From assembly GCA_029891385.1 (NCBI GenBank), contig CM057230.1, forward strand, positions 51,439,414 to 51,503,413: a DNA stretch of 64,000 nucleotides, in the 5' to 3' direction. The stretch is from Erythroxylum novogranatense (taxonomy: Eukaryota; Streptophyta; Magnoliopsida; Malpighiales; Erythroxylaceae). The position numbers and the translations under genes are program-made. Below, in pieces: positions 24,035 to 35,801 of the stretch (positions within the stretch are counted from its first letter, which is position 1; each line of letters opens with the position of its first letter). The notes under the pieces were generated by a model. That model was not told the origin of the DNA and did no database searches. It saw nothing but the letters and a program-made list of their open reading frames with translations.

Positions 24035-26920
24035 TTAACTAGATGATTCCTTAAAAGGTTTTGAGTTCAGGGCTAATTTTATGCTTATGGTTATATATGT
24101 TGAGATGTAGTCTAATTTTATCCTATGTGATCTTGATGAACTCTTATACTTTATAGTTTTTGATTGTGTGGATTTTTTTTTATTTTTTCGTTCCATACAC
24201 CGTTGACAAAGTAGGATAACGCAATTTGTATGAACCATTTGACCCATTTTAAGATATTTATGATATTTTGACTTTATTGCATGATATCAGAACATTTAGA
24301 TGGAGGATTTGTCACTCCACATGAAGCTAAAATATTTCTCCATACTTTGTTAAATTATGTGCATTGAAAAAAGAGTTTGTTGCATAAATTGTATCAGTTT
24401 GGAATGCACATATATTTTCCAAGCCTATCAAGAGTAAGGAATCTGAGCTTAAAAGCAATCCATAATGTGTGAGCTGTTTTGGGACAATGATCTTTACACT
24501 AGATTGTTTTGTGCCATCCAACATAAGGAGATGTTTCTTTTTAGAATGTTTTGCATGATTGATTTGTGTGCTTCTTGGATGGCTCCAATCTTCATACGGC
24601 TTGATCCTCTTACTGATCTAATATGAAGTTTTTGACGCAAGTGAGCATAATTGATGATGGAAAGTTGTTTAAGGTGTGACTGAGGGTTAAGATTGCATTT
24701 AGCATTTAGTTTGATGATTCCTTTTAGAATAGCTAGCTTACTTATTTGGGTAAAAGGACCAAAAAGAGTCCGTGAATCTTGCCAGAAGCTAGTGTTCATT
24801 CTATTTTCTACATGTATTTCACAAAAATTCCTTAATATATTTTAGTGGTGACCAATGAATTGCATTATGATGAGGAGTTTTGAGTAATTCTGAAGTTCCA
24901 CAAGAATTTGTCTTTGAAATAGTATTCATGCACCCACTTAACCTAAAGAGAAATTTTGTTATTTGTCAATCTCCATATCTTTTTAGTAAGCAAAGTTTAG
25001 TTTGACAGACCTCAACCCATTTAATTTTGCTCCTTTTGTTAATTTGGATCCAGTTCATAGGTAATTCTTGAATATTCTATCAATGATCTTCATAATGCAT
25101 GTCTTTTGGAAATACTAGAAGTGAAGCCCTGTATACACTAATAAAGGCTAATACATATTTGATAAAGAGAGCTCTACTTGATAATGATATTTCTCTACTA
25201 CTCCAAGTGTTGACTCTACTCAGAATTTTGGCTATAAGTGGTTTCAAGTAACTTTGTGATGGTCTGGTTATAGAGATTAGGATTCCAAGATAAGCTGAGA
25301 GTTATTATGGTGAGAAACTAGTGATAGTTATTAAGATGGAGCATAAGTTACTAACACTTGTGAAAGTGTAGATAAAGCTTTTTTCATTATTAATGGTCAG
25401 GCCTAACATCCTTTTGAACATTTTTAAAGCAATGATTAAAGTTAAAACTAAGTTGGTATTAACTTTGGAGAAGAGAAATATTTCGTCTACAATGGTGAGG
25501 TTGAGGATATTTAGTTTCTTGCATTTAGCATGGAATCTAAAATGCTGAATTATTTCTATAACTCTCTTTAAAATCTTGTTTATGACTTCCATTACCAAAG
25601 AGAAAAGATAAGGGGAGATTTTATATACCTAGTTGATGCCTCTTATTATCAACAATCAATCAGAGGGTGCTCCACTAACTAACACATTAATTGAGACAGT
25701 AGAAATGCACTGGTGAATCCAAGGTGTTGAAGTTGTTTAGAAACCCTAAAGCTATCAGAATATTGATGATGAAAGTCCAATAAACTGTCATAGGCCTTTT
25801 GCAAATCAACTTTGATTGCACAATTCTTTTGACCTCTTTTCCTAGTTTAGAGTTTCAATCATTCTTGTGCAATAGTGATGTATCTCTAATGCTTCTGCTA
25901 GGGATGTGTGTTCCTTTTGCCTAATTAATATGGTTTGGAAAAAATTGCTTCAACCTTCAACAAGAACCTTTGCAATGATCTTATAGACCATTTCGTAACA
26001 TGATATAGGCTTATAATGTTTAAAATTTATGAAGGTTATATTTATTTCCTTCAACATTTTACTTTTGGTGAAGAATTCCATGATAGCATCAATAACTAGT
26101 TGTCTTGTAATCGACCAAGTTTTGTGGAAAAATGTGCATTAAGGCCATCAGGACCTAGATCCTTATGGGATTTAGGAATTTTAGAGATGTTTTGATTTCA
26201 ATAATGGAGACTGACTCTGCTAAATTGAGAATTTCATAAAGATGGAGCTTATCTTGCAAAATCTCCTATAAGAGTCTTGTTTTGGTGTGACTATTAGAAG
26301 AGAAACTCAATAATTTGAAAAATTGACTCTAAAAAGCCTTGAGGAGTTTATTTTTAAAGTAAGCATATTTCCCTTAAAGTTGATGGACACAATATGGTTG
26401 ACAACTTTCTTGGAAATAGTGGATTTATAGAAAAATGTGGAGTTCTTGTCACCATGATTTAATCATATTACCATGGATCTTTGCTTCAATAGAGTGTACC
26501 CAAAAATAACTACTTAGGAGAAGTAGTGTAGAGCCAGTTATTTTTTAATTTCAAGATCCTTAGAGAGGGGATTTGCATAAAGTTTTATTTTAGCAATGTT
26601 TAGAACATTCTTAGCAATATTTACTAAATGTGCATTGCCTATATTCTACTTGTAGATGAGCTTTACTACTCCTTAACACTGGCTAGGTTCTTGAGAAAAA
26701 GTGAATTGCTTTGTGCCTTGAGCTAGAATGCTACCTTTTATCCACAACTTCAAAGAAACATTCAACATGTTTTAGAAAGTCATTGAATATAAAGGGGAAT
26801 TTGTTAGGATTTGCATATGAGGATAAATGAACCAAAATAGGTGTGTGATCTGAGGAGCTTGTATTAAGGAAAAAAAGAATCTGAGTGGGTAAATTGTTAA
26901 AACCAATTCATATTGCAAGA
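24035..26920 (-). pseudogene. Decayed LINE: endonuclease end, reverse transcriptase, zf-RVT
   Basis: This is a minus-strand LINE ORF2 remnant. SSDHTPILVHL at about 26830-26865 is the last motif of the apurinic endonuclease domain. GPDGLNAHF at about 26127-26153 is the early RT motif. At 25305-25598 a 97-codon frame gives the RT palm: MEVINKILKRV, KCKKLNILNLTIVDEIFLFS (VDE where FADD is usual, so the catalytic pair is altered), then LGLTINNEKS. Further on (24494-24799) lies a DSRTLF motif, and near 24130-24230 an RxMERKNKK stretch like the CxxxWxERNxRIF ending. Stops and indels throughout show an old dead copy. The 5' end is not visible. Confidence 0.82.
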
Positions 26921-26929
26921 ACTAATGTT

Positions 26930-27020
26930 TTGAAGTAGGTTGTAAATGTTATAAAAAGATGTTAGTCACTTAATTGAAAATTTAAAAGCTTAGATACTGA
27001 ATTAAAAAGATTTCAAAAGG
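26930..27020 (-). repeat. Inverted copy of the dispersed repeat at 12990-13090
   Basis: Its reverse complement starts TAACCTTTTGAAATC and continues through AGTATCTAAGCTTTTAAA, matching the earlier copy with several mismatches. Confidence 0.6.
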
Positions 27021-30000
27021 TTAGACATTTTAAAATTTGTTATCCCTAAAAAATGATGTAGAAGACAAAATAAAATTGATCGTTAATCTCTTTGACTTGT
27101 ATGTTTTTTAAATGGAAGATATATTTTAAAAGATTTAAAACTTGATTAAAAATTAAAATTGGCATTAATATGAAAATGAAAAAAGTATTGATGAATCATC
27201 ATTCTCAAATGTCATTATATATTACTAGGGACATAAAGACAAAGTAATTCAGTGTTTAATTAATGTGTAGCGTACAAGATATCAAAACAATAAATCAGAC
27301 CGTTGAAAAGAGAAAGAAGTGTTAGTTTCCTTAGACAACAATCTGCCTTCAAAATCTCTTGATAACAAGTTTTCAATCTAAGAAAGAATAATCAGCTTGT
27401 CCCCGTAAGTACAGAATGTGCTTTAATATATTTATGCATAGATGAATAGTCTTATTGAACAAGAGAGTCTTATGAATCCTCAAATTTTGGGTCCAATAAT
27501 CACTGCCATGCGCTCCTGTTGCATAAGGTGGAGCTCAATTTGGGGCTTCCAATTGATACCATTAGAATTTAAGTCTTTTTTGGCTTCCACAGTTCCAGCA
27601 AACAATAACAAATGTGTTTTCTCCGAACAGTAGACAAAAGCAATTCAGATACCTGGCAGAGGAAGCTGCAGGTTTCCTCTTGTTTTGTCCTTTAAATCCA
27701 TTTCACATCAAATTTTTGCAAAATAGTGCAAGAATAGAGAATTGGCTCCCCTGTATCATGTAAATGTTGTTTCTTGGTAAAAGCAGCATGCAAATTAAAC
27801 ATACATGTCATATTATATAATATGTACCTAGTGTTGCAAGTTGTAATAGGTTGGATCGTAGATTGTTACTCAATCCCACATTTATTGAGCTTCATTAAGC
27901 TTACACAATATCAACATCTAAAAGACTTATATAGGCTCTATTGAACTGAGTTTAAAACCAAGGAGAATTCATGGAGTAAAATAATGTGTTATAGCTTTAA
28001 TTTACTCATTGTAACATATTTCAACAAGATAAAAATTTTAAATAAATGTCTACATCTTTAACAACAATAGCAACATTTAAGTAGAAATTTCAGTGAACAT
28101 GAGTTCTGAGAAGATCCAGAAGTATACACCCTTGTCTTAACTAATTATATTCAATTTTTAAATTTAAATATGATTATATTAAAATAAGACTTTAAAGGGC
28201 AAGAGTGTGGAAGTAGAAGAGCGTAGAAAAGGAAAAAGAAAGGAGGACAAAGTAGGAGAAGTCTTAGTAGGACCCATGACCAAAAGATATAGATGGCAAA
28301 TTGTATGAATTATACGTGTTATGTTGACATTGCATTGTCTATGCGGTTTTACGATGCAGACGAAGAATCTTGATAGGTTAGGATGTTAAGCAACAATAAC
28401 GTAATGACAAGTCTATAAAGCAATCGCAGTTGGTGAACAAGAACAAATTTTTCTTCTTAGACTAAGGTCTGTGCTGCTGGTTGAGAGTACATGTCCCGTC
28501 TTGAAAAATTGGATTTCAACTCCTAATGCAGCTTGTCGACATGAATGTATAAGATGATCACTCGATCTGTAACCCAACAAGAATGATATATATTGAAGAA
28601 ACGAATCCAATCTGCTCCAAAGAATACCTATATAGAATGGCATCTAGCTAGGCAAATTTAATACGACGAACACACTAATTGGATAGTCAACACAAGTTAG
28701 GCTCCTCATCACTTGAATATCTGAAGATAAACTGCGAGACTTCTATCACCCGAAATGACTGCTTAAAACATGATTCAAATGAGAGGTATTGACGTGAGAC
28801 CAAGGGCACCACATGGATATCTTTGGACAAAATCTTCCAAAAAAATGTTTTTTCTGTTCCCTCACTATGTCGATCCTTGTCTTTTTTCCGCTCTTTTCTT
28901 TTTCCAAAACCTTTAAATTTGACTTAAATAAATCAATAAGAAGTAAACAAACAAGAGTAGAACCCTAGTGATATATAGTTTTCTAGTGATATATATGAAC
29001 TGAATTGTTATAAATTTGCCTCTTCCTTAACCAATGGGGATGTAGTCATTGAAAACCCGTCGATCTGCAAAGGAGAACCAATGATATACGTATCAGACTT
29101 ATTAAAATGCGTCCAACATAGACATATTAGGCCACGAGCAGCATATTTTTAGACTATATTACACTCACTCATACGAGTTTAACAGTTTTCTTTTCTTTTG
29201 GTATATAATTCATTCTGGTGTATGGAACAAGGGACTCAAGTGCTTTCCAATATATCAAAATATATTTGTTATGATCTAGATTACCATTGTTTTCCAGAAT
29301 ATCAGTTTATTCACTCTTCTTTTAAATTATATTTAAGATTCTACTAAATATTAATTAATTTAACTACGTTGTAATTACAACGCTATGAATACTCACATAA
29401 ATACATGTGTAATTGATTGTTGTAGTGTTTATTCTAGTGCGGGGGTAAAGCGAAAAGAAATATTAATGAAACAACTTTTATAGCTAAAGTCATAATTACA
29501 TCTGTACTTTTCACAAATAAAATGATACATAATTTCTAGAACTCTTGCTTTGGCTTCAAGTTATGTTAAAATGGCAACTGATCAGGAGCATTGTTCAGCC
29601 AACTTAATTGTATTTACAACGTCCAATATTAGCACCTTTTACCAATTTAAAATACATGATAAGTAGGATATAGGACAACAATAATGTTCATCTCAAAGTT
29701 TTAAATTTTTAAATGTTCCATAAGAAGATTATGTATCCACCAAGTTCTGTCCATTAGTTGCCCAAAAATCATAATGTTTGTCCGATACAGACGGTGTGTG
29801 TCGTATATAGATCGGTTTCACGACTTCCTGCTTCCCATATCGAACAACATATTAGAGAGGGAAAAGATAATCCAGATTGATTGAAAAGGACTGTGAGTAA
29901 GTAACTAGGAAGTTCCAAAGAATAGAACAATACTTTTGTGGCGTTGGGACTATGTCCCAACTTAGATCACAAAACCCTACTGGTTGGATACTGAGAGTAA

Positions 30001-31040
30001 CACTTCCATGATCCACGGTAGGTCCAGGGTAAATGATGCTCAGGAAAGCCCTAAGCTACACATGGGGACCATGAACTTGTATATTTCCTGCCCTTCACAC
30101 AACATAAACAGCAGAAGCGGCATATTTGTAGGGTAAGCCCCTGTCTTGATTGCTCCCAAGGTACAGATGTCTTCTAGCGTAGGATTAATTAATGCTTCAT
30201 GATATAAAGGACGTTGGTGGGTTTGGTTGCTCCAACTCTTTGCTCTTGATTACAATGCTAAAGACACTCAGGAAAAAAGTGCACACAAGCCTCAATAAAA
30301 CTCTATAATATATATTTAGGTAGCACATTGAGAGCATTCGTACCCTAAACCCTCAGCCAGTGATAAGTTATAAAGTCTCTTCCATGTGGAAGGCTGCAGC
30401 TTTTTGATCAGAAATAGTAAGTGATCAATAGTATAATTGTCGTTTGCTTCAAAGTTAGAAAAAAAAAACAAACAAACAAAAGCAGTAAATGTTGGGGCAA
30501 ACCCTATAGATTGAATTCCATTCTTTTCTAAATGGTGTTAGACTATTCATTCGTAACTGTTTTGATCTTTGCTACAAAGAAGCATAAATATGAATATGAT
30601 GTTTTCACCTTATCTACTAATTTATCAATATCTGGATGTTGAAATGGGTTAAGAAATATTATGTCCTCTTCTACCATTACCAGATAAAAACTTTTTTGTT
30701 TTAGGAACATGTAATTTGATTATTTTATATTTAAAGCCTTTTTCAACTTTAATTTAAACACATTTTTAATAAATAATCCTTCATAAATATGCAAAATTGA
30801 GAGGCATAATATTATTTATTTATCTGTTTAACTCATATGAGAATATAATATATATTCAAGATAACATACTAATGGCGGTCCGAGCGCAATACATGATGAT
30901 ATAGCTCCCTCGTTTGGAGCAAGGGCATAAAGCAACAAGCCTCTCAATTCTTTTCCCCTCACTCAAACCTAACTAAATGACGCAACCACCTGCTTTGTCC
31001 TCTCCCTATACTGCCCTTAGTTGTTGTTGTTTCGATGTTT
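27021..31040. other. Upstream flank of the JAGGED gene, no coding sequence recognised
   Basis: About 4 kb of low-copy-looking sequence lies between the LINE and the gene. Scattered frames of 60-76 codons (27442-27633, 28413-28643, 29769-29960) show no motif, repeat or codon pattern that I trust. Parts such as 28280-28800 and 29990-30260 are less AT-rich than the surroundings and contain no transposon motif I know. They could hold regulatory DNA of the gene downstream. Confidence 0.5.
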
Positions 31041-31041
31041 T

Positions 31042-31087
31042 ATGTGTGTATGTGTGTGTTTGAGTGAAAGAGAGAGAGAGAGAGAGA
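31042..31087 (+). promoter_or_regulatory. TG tract and GA-repeat in the JAGGED 5' region
   Basis: A short TG-rich tract (31042-31060) is followed by an uninterrupted AG repeat at 31069-31087. GA repeats near plant transcription starts are known binding sites for BASIC PENTACYSTEINE-type proteins. Whether that applies here is inference. A second AG run lies in the 3' flank at 33351-33366. Confidence 0.45.
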
Positions 31088-31179
31088 TGAGTCCACGGGA
31101 GTTGGCAGAAATGATGAACTTTCAAAGCCCTTTTCCTCCACCTTTACTCACTAGCCTCTATGTTGCAGTCTCAAACTGA
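31087..31179 (+). other. Possible upstream ORF (30 codons) in the JAGGED 5' region
   Basis: An ATG directly after the GA repeat opens a 30-codon frame ending TGA at 31177-31179, about 95 bp before the proposed gene start. The peptide begins MSPRELAEMM and has a Phe/Pro-rich centre. If transcription begins upstream of 31087 it would be translated first and could lower translation of the main protein. There is no transcript evidence, so it may equally be promoter DNA. Confidence 0.3.
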
Positions 31180-31273
31180 AGTTTTATAATTTTTTAAAGC
31201 TTTTGCATTACTTACAATCTGAAAGATCGTTTACTGCATAATTTTCTCTTTTCTGTCTTTCTCTGTCGGTACC

Positions 31274-33216
31274 ATGTAGGTCTCCCCCCACAAAACTCTC
31301 CCTTCCTTTACTGTTTTGTTTATTATCTTCTCATTAGTCTCTCGGTGTTCTCACTTAACCTTTTCGACTCCTTTCTCTAATCATTCTTTCTTCTATCTGT
31401 TTGTTGTCCAGGAGACCTGAGAGTAACCCGTTAGACCTTAACAACTTGCCCGAGGATTACAGTAGTAGAGATGGTATACGACTAGCTTTCGAGGAAGGCT
31501 CTTCTTCTGGTATGCAAACTACGATTTTTGGTTGTGGTAATTACTTTGTATGTATCATTTGTCAATATTCCAAACATTTCAAGAAGATACAACAGAACTA
31601 AGAAAACGGAAGAGCAATATTATCCTTTATCTGGATTTTTTAAGGTGGAATTTCCACATGTCAGTAAGTTGTGTATATTAATGGGCTGCAATTTCTTCTT
31701 TCCTTGATTGACTTGTTCGCTTCCTTCCCTATTTATATTTTTGTACTTAACTAGCATGAAATCTTTTAACCCTTAATTAAAGAGGGAAGCAGATATACTG
31801 CGATTACAGAGGTGCAATTGCAAGAAACATAGTAAATCACGGTAACAGCTCATACCGCAAATTCGAAACCTCGGAGCAAACAAATAAACAGATAGAAAAG
31901 GAGCTGAGAAAAGGAATTTTATCTGGATTCTTATTCATGGTTTGAGTAACTAGGGTTCGGCTTTTGGTGCCGAGAAAGGTCTCGTCGGAGTGGCTCTAAT
32001 TGGTTACTTTTGCTTCAGGACTAAAGAAAAATAAAAGCGGCGCTAAAGACGGGAAAGATGACTGTGGTAAGGTCTATGAGTGTAGGTTTTGTTCCCTCAA
32101 GTTCTGTAAATCTCAAGCTCTTGGAGGGCACATGAACCGACATAGACAAGGCAAGTCATTAACTATGGTTTCTTTATGTATTTACTTATCTGTTTACATA
32201 AAAAAAAGACAGTGAAGCTTCAACTTTTATTCAGTTTTCTCATATGCATAGCATGGACAGAGGCTGAAACTAAACAAAGATATGTCTGTGCCATAAGTTA
32301 GCGACGTGGTCATGTCAATCTTCAGGCTGACCAACTTGAAGTCGGGGTTTTTATATCTGTTTTGCTGGGGGTTGTGGACGCTTTCTTTGTTTACCATGAT
32401 TTTGATTTTGGTTTACTTTGTATGCTACTCAGAGAGAGAGACAGAAACATTAAACCAAGCTCGCCAACTGGTCTACAGAAAAGATAATAACCTAGCTCAA
32501 GGTGGTCATCTAGGGTACGTAACCATACATTCCATTCCTAGCCAACTGCTTTTCTCTATTTTAATCATTTTTATCTTTATTTAGTGCATTTTAGATTCAG
32601 ATCATAGCTAGTTTACCTAAACATAGTCGATTGCACCCAGTGCAATTCTTGTTTGATGTTGTTCACTTTTAGTCACTAATTGTATATCATATTCTTGTTG
32701 TTTAGCAGTTGCAATTCAATAGCACCAGGACTCTATCATCCAGGAGGTAACATTAATGGAGATCCACATAGATCAGTCTACCCATCAGCAAGATTGTTTT
32801 CCGGTTCTCCGGCAACCCTTATACCACCACCACACCAACAGAATCTCTACACATCTCCTTCTCGCATGCCTCCATATTCATCACAGTATACACAACCCTT
32901 CAACGATTACTACGTTGGTAATGTCTTTAACAACAGCTGCCAAAATAGTTACTTGTCTTCTCAACAAGTTATAAGCTGTAACAATATGGGCAGCACAGAT
33001 TCTATGTATACTTGCATTGGTGCGCCGGTAGGGCATAATGCATTAGGGCCTAGTTCGAGCCGTGGGTCTGAGGTGAATGCCAGAGACGGGTCACTGAGCC
33101 ATCAGGAAGAAGGATTTAATTGGGGAAGGAGCTATGCAGCAACAACAGGAGTTGGATTTCGGCAGCATCGTTTGGATCCTACTACATCGATCAATCGATT
33201 TCAAGATTGGTTCTAA
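31274..33216 (+). CDS. JAG: JAGGED-type C2H2 zinc-finger transcription factor, five coding exons
   Basis: This encodes a nuclear C2H2 regulator of lateral-organ growth, 273 residues in the preferred model. In Arabidopsis JAGGED promotes proliferation in leaf and petal margins and represses cell-cycle inhibitors. Proposed exons: 31274-31275, 31412-31509, 32019-32150, 32433-32514 and 32709-33216; all phases agree. Residues 8-13, LDLNNL, form the EAR-type repression motif. Residues 53-71, YECRFCSLKFCKSQALGGH, form the single finger (C55, C58, H71, H75) with the plant QALGGH signature. ERETETLNQARQLV follows exactly across intron 3. The C-terminal exon keeps the family pieces YTCIGAPVG and INRFQD before TAA at 33214-33216. 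The Met is assembled from AT plus G across intron 1, giving MRPE, the usual family start. Intron 3 begins GC. NUBBIN/JAGGED-LIKE is the closest alternative, but the finger flank and C-terminus fit JAGGED better. Confidence 0.93.
31276..31411 (+). other. JAGGED intron 1, splitting the start codon
   Basis: This 136-bp intron begins GTAGGT after ACCAT and ends with a strong pyrimidine tract, TTTGTTGTCCAG. A CTAAT branch-point candidate lies near 31376. It is inferred because exon 2 opens with G AGA CCT and the family begins Met-Arg-Pro-Glu. Unspliced, the ATG at 31274 is followed at once by a stop (ATG TAG). Confidence 0.7.
32151..32432 (+). other. JAGGED intron 3 with a GC donor
   Basis: Exon 3 must end CAAG to give Gln plus the first base of Glu (HRQ-ERETETL). 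The next bases are GCAAGT, so the donor is AAG|GCAAGT and the acceptor is TACTCAG at 32426-32432. This is the strong context known for plant GC-AG introns. Confidence 0.85.
32703..32708 (+). other. Tandem TAGCAG acceptor of JAGGED intron 4
   Basis: Two AGs three bases apart end intron 4 (donor AGG|GTACGT at 32515). Use of the first gives one extra Ser (GSCNSIAPG) and the second gives GCNSIAPG; both keep the frame. Confidence 0.7.
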
Positions 33217-33670
33217 TTGAAGATTGTTTTGTTTTCTGCTTTGTTTCTTTATAATTCTATCACTCACTTTTGTTTCTTCCTTGTAATGTGTTTGGGTGGG
33301 CTGCATAGTGGTGAAATGAAAGTATTGATATGGTTTGACACGGCAACCACAGAGAGAGAGAGAGAGGAGAAGGAGAGGGACTTAACAAACTGACAGATGG
33401 GGTCATGCAAGGTAGGAGTGAAGTTTTTTGGTTTATGTACAGGGATAGGGGCAGCTTTTTGAGCTCGTCGACACTCTCAGCTAGTTTGGCTTCAAGTTGA
33501 GGGTGGGGGCTAGGGGGATTGGAGGAGGGTTTGGTTTTGGGACTTTGGAACATTGGGTGTGTCTGCAATATAAGTGTGTACCATCCAACAACTGTTAAAC
33601 TATAACTTGTAAGGTAGGACAATGGAGAGTTCGATTTGAACTGGAAACTCCCAACCCCTCCTTTCGGCAT
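33217..33670 (+). other. Probable 3' untranslated region and flank of JAGGED
   Basis: This is T-rich sequence after the stop, with an AG run at 33351-33366. The 136-codon frame on the opposite strand (33260-33670) is Ser/Pro-rich and made largely by the purine tracts, so I do not call it a gene. No clear AATAAA was seen. Confidence 0.5.
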
Positions 33671-35290
33671 TTAGAGTCCATTTTGCTCCTTTGCATTGTT
33701 ATCTATTCTCTCATACTTTCTCTTTTCTATCTTTTTCATTTCCTTGAGTTTGTATAACATAATATATTATAAACAGTACCTTCTAATTAATTGGATTTTA
33801 TATCTTAGCAATTTTTACTGTAGAATCTTGTTTTTATTTTAATTTCTTCTGTTTTAATAAGTTATGAAAATTATAAAAATAGTTTTAATATTTTTGTAAT
33901 AAACTAATTTTATTATTAGTTAAATAAACTTTATTTAATTATTTAATATTAAGTACTATCAAAATTAGGACTAGTATTTCAAAATATTTAAAATTAAAAT
34001 ATTTTTAAAATTGGATATTTAATTCTAGACAACAACGTTCATTCTTGAAGTACAGATATATTTTAATAAATAAATCTTAGTTTATAAATAAAATTTTACA
34101 AATGTTTCTCTCCTCTTATTATTTATTCTAATAAACTAAAATAAAGTTAATTACTTGATTAATTCTTAAAATAATTTGTAAATTGAAGTATGTGGAAAAA
34201 AAAATCATGCCTTAAAGGCTAAAAGTCAAATGCCGTCGGGAGCCTTAAAAACACAGATTTAGCATAATTTAGTACACGAATATTAATTAAATTTATTGAG
34301 AGAGGTAAAAATTGCAAGTCTTTCTCAAAAAAAAAAAAGAAGGGTAAGAGTAGGATTCGTACTTGACTTTGCCTGCATCAGCGAACCTAATTGACAGACC
34401 ATGCAGCATCACAGAACCTACGGAATAGTTTGAGTGCTTAAGAGAGGAGACGAAAGTAAACACCAACCCTATCTTAGCTAAAACCCTAACATGGAGTCGA
34501 ATAGACCACTACTGCCCACCACTTCAACTTGCTAGTAATTCAGATGTCAATATGTCTTAAAATATATTACGAAAATATTTTTAAAAATACTTAATAGCAC
34601 ACGGAAAAGATATCATAAATTAATACTCTCTATATTTTCATAGTATCCAGGGAAAATGAAATCTCTTTCCATTCTTTATTGCAAGCAGGTTTTATTATTC
34701 GTAGAGATTTCTTCCAACAGAAAGTACAAGAATCTTTTATTTAATATAGCATGTATTTTAAATACAATTATATATCACTTCCTTTTCTCAACCAAAAATA
34801 ATATCCATAGAAATAAAAATAATAACAAATTAAAGATACGTAAAATGACAAATTAAAATTTTCAAGAGGCCTAAAACAGCAAGCATCAACGAGTCAGATT
34901 TTTTTTGTAAAAAAATGAAAAATGAAATAAACCTATAAGCCTGTCAATACAATTGATACGAAGTTTTACAAAAGACTGAGCATGACTTAGGAGGGGAAAG
35001 CAAAGCAAATCATTGAACATATTAATCTCCCGTATACCGTGCCACACACCATGTCAGTGCTTCATTTTTGGGAGACACATATGGTTGAAGGGCCTACGGG
35101 TCAAGTTGTGGCCCGACTAATTGAAGCTCGCTAGCCTGCGGTTGACTCGTCCTTATGTATTTTTATAAACAAATTACAAAATATTATTGTTTTCGTTGTT
35201 TCGGTCTGGCCACGGGCCTACCCATGCCGTACTCGACCCGATCTTTATCCATGGCCCAATCGAGCTTAATCATTTTGCCTATGACCCGGC
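33671..35290. other. AT-rich intergenic stretch, nothing recognised
   Basis: There are only short A/T runs, a poly-A run at 34327-34340 and low-complexity frames. No motif, transposon end or RNA gene was found. Confidence 0.6.
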
Positions 35291-35294
35291 CAAC

Positions 35295-35790
35295 CCTATC
35301 CAAAATCAGGTTGAACTAAAATTGACATTCTTATTAGTAAACTGGCATTTGAAGAATAAATGTGATATACTTTCCTAGGTGTCTTTACACATAACACGCC
35401 AATTTGGGATCGCAAAGTACATGTTAAGTCTATCAATGGTAGGAAGCTTATCTTTGATAGCCCTCCATAATATGAATGAAGCTTGAGATAACCTGTTCTT
35501 ACACCATACAACTTTATACCAAGGAACCTTGGTGAGGGACCCCTGATAGAATTTCCTACAGGATAGGTTGGTGAATTTTCCTTTGGTGGATGGTCTCCAG
35601 AAGTTCACATCCTCTTTTTTCATGTACAAATTGACGTTATTGATCTCATTATGCAGGAGAGGATATGTAGCCATATTTAGTATGTCAGTATTTTTAAGAG
35701 CCATAGCAACAATTTCATTACCTTCAATAAGGCTTCTTGGGGGAGTAAGCTCTTTAATATTCTCCAAAAGACCACTAAAGTCCAATTATC
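35295..35790 (-). pseudogene. LINE fragment, zf-RVT domain
   Basis: A minus-strand frame (35375-35785) gives DVNFWRPSTKGKFT, a KVPWYKVVWCKNRLSQASF stretch and LWRAIKDKLPTIDRL. This is the zinc-binding domain that follows RT in plant LINEs. After one stop at 35373-35375 the same frame continues with ESISHLFFKCQFT, the Cys-containing end of the domain. It is a short isolated piece, dead, with no RT nearby. Confidence 0.8.
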
Positions 35791-35801
35791 AGCCCAAAAT
35801 A

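Noticed and set aside
28413..28643. A 76-codon minus frame upstream of JAGGED
   Set aside because: No motif, no continuation across splice sites, and no neighbouring coding evidence.
31401..31601. A 66-codon frame opening with TTG over JAGGED exon 2
   Set aside because: Its first codons lie in the intron-1 acceptor and its end lies in intron 2; it is part of the spliced gene, and TTG starts are not expected in plants.
32306..32584. A 92-codon frame covering JAGGED exon 4
   Set aside because: Only the central part matches the protein family; both ends are intron sequence.
33260..33670. A 136-codon frame antisense to the JAGGED 3' flank
   Set aside because: It is Ser/Pro/Leu low complexity, produced by purine-rich tracts on the plus strand, with no family resemblance.
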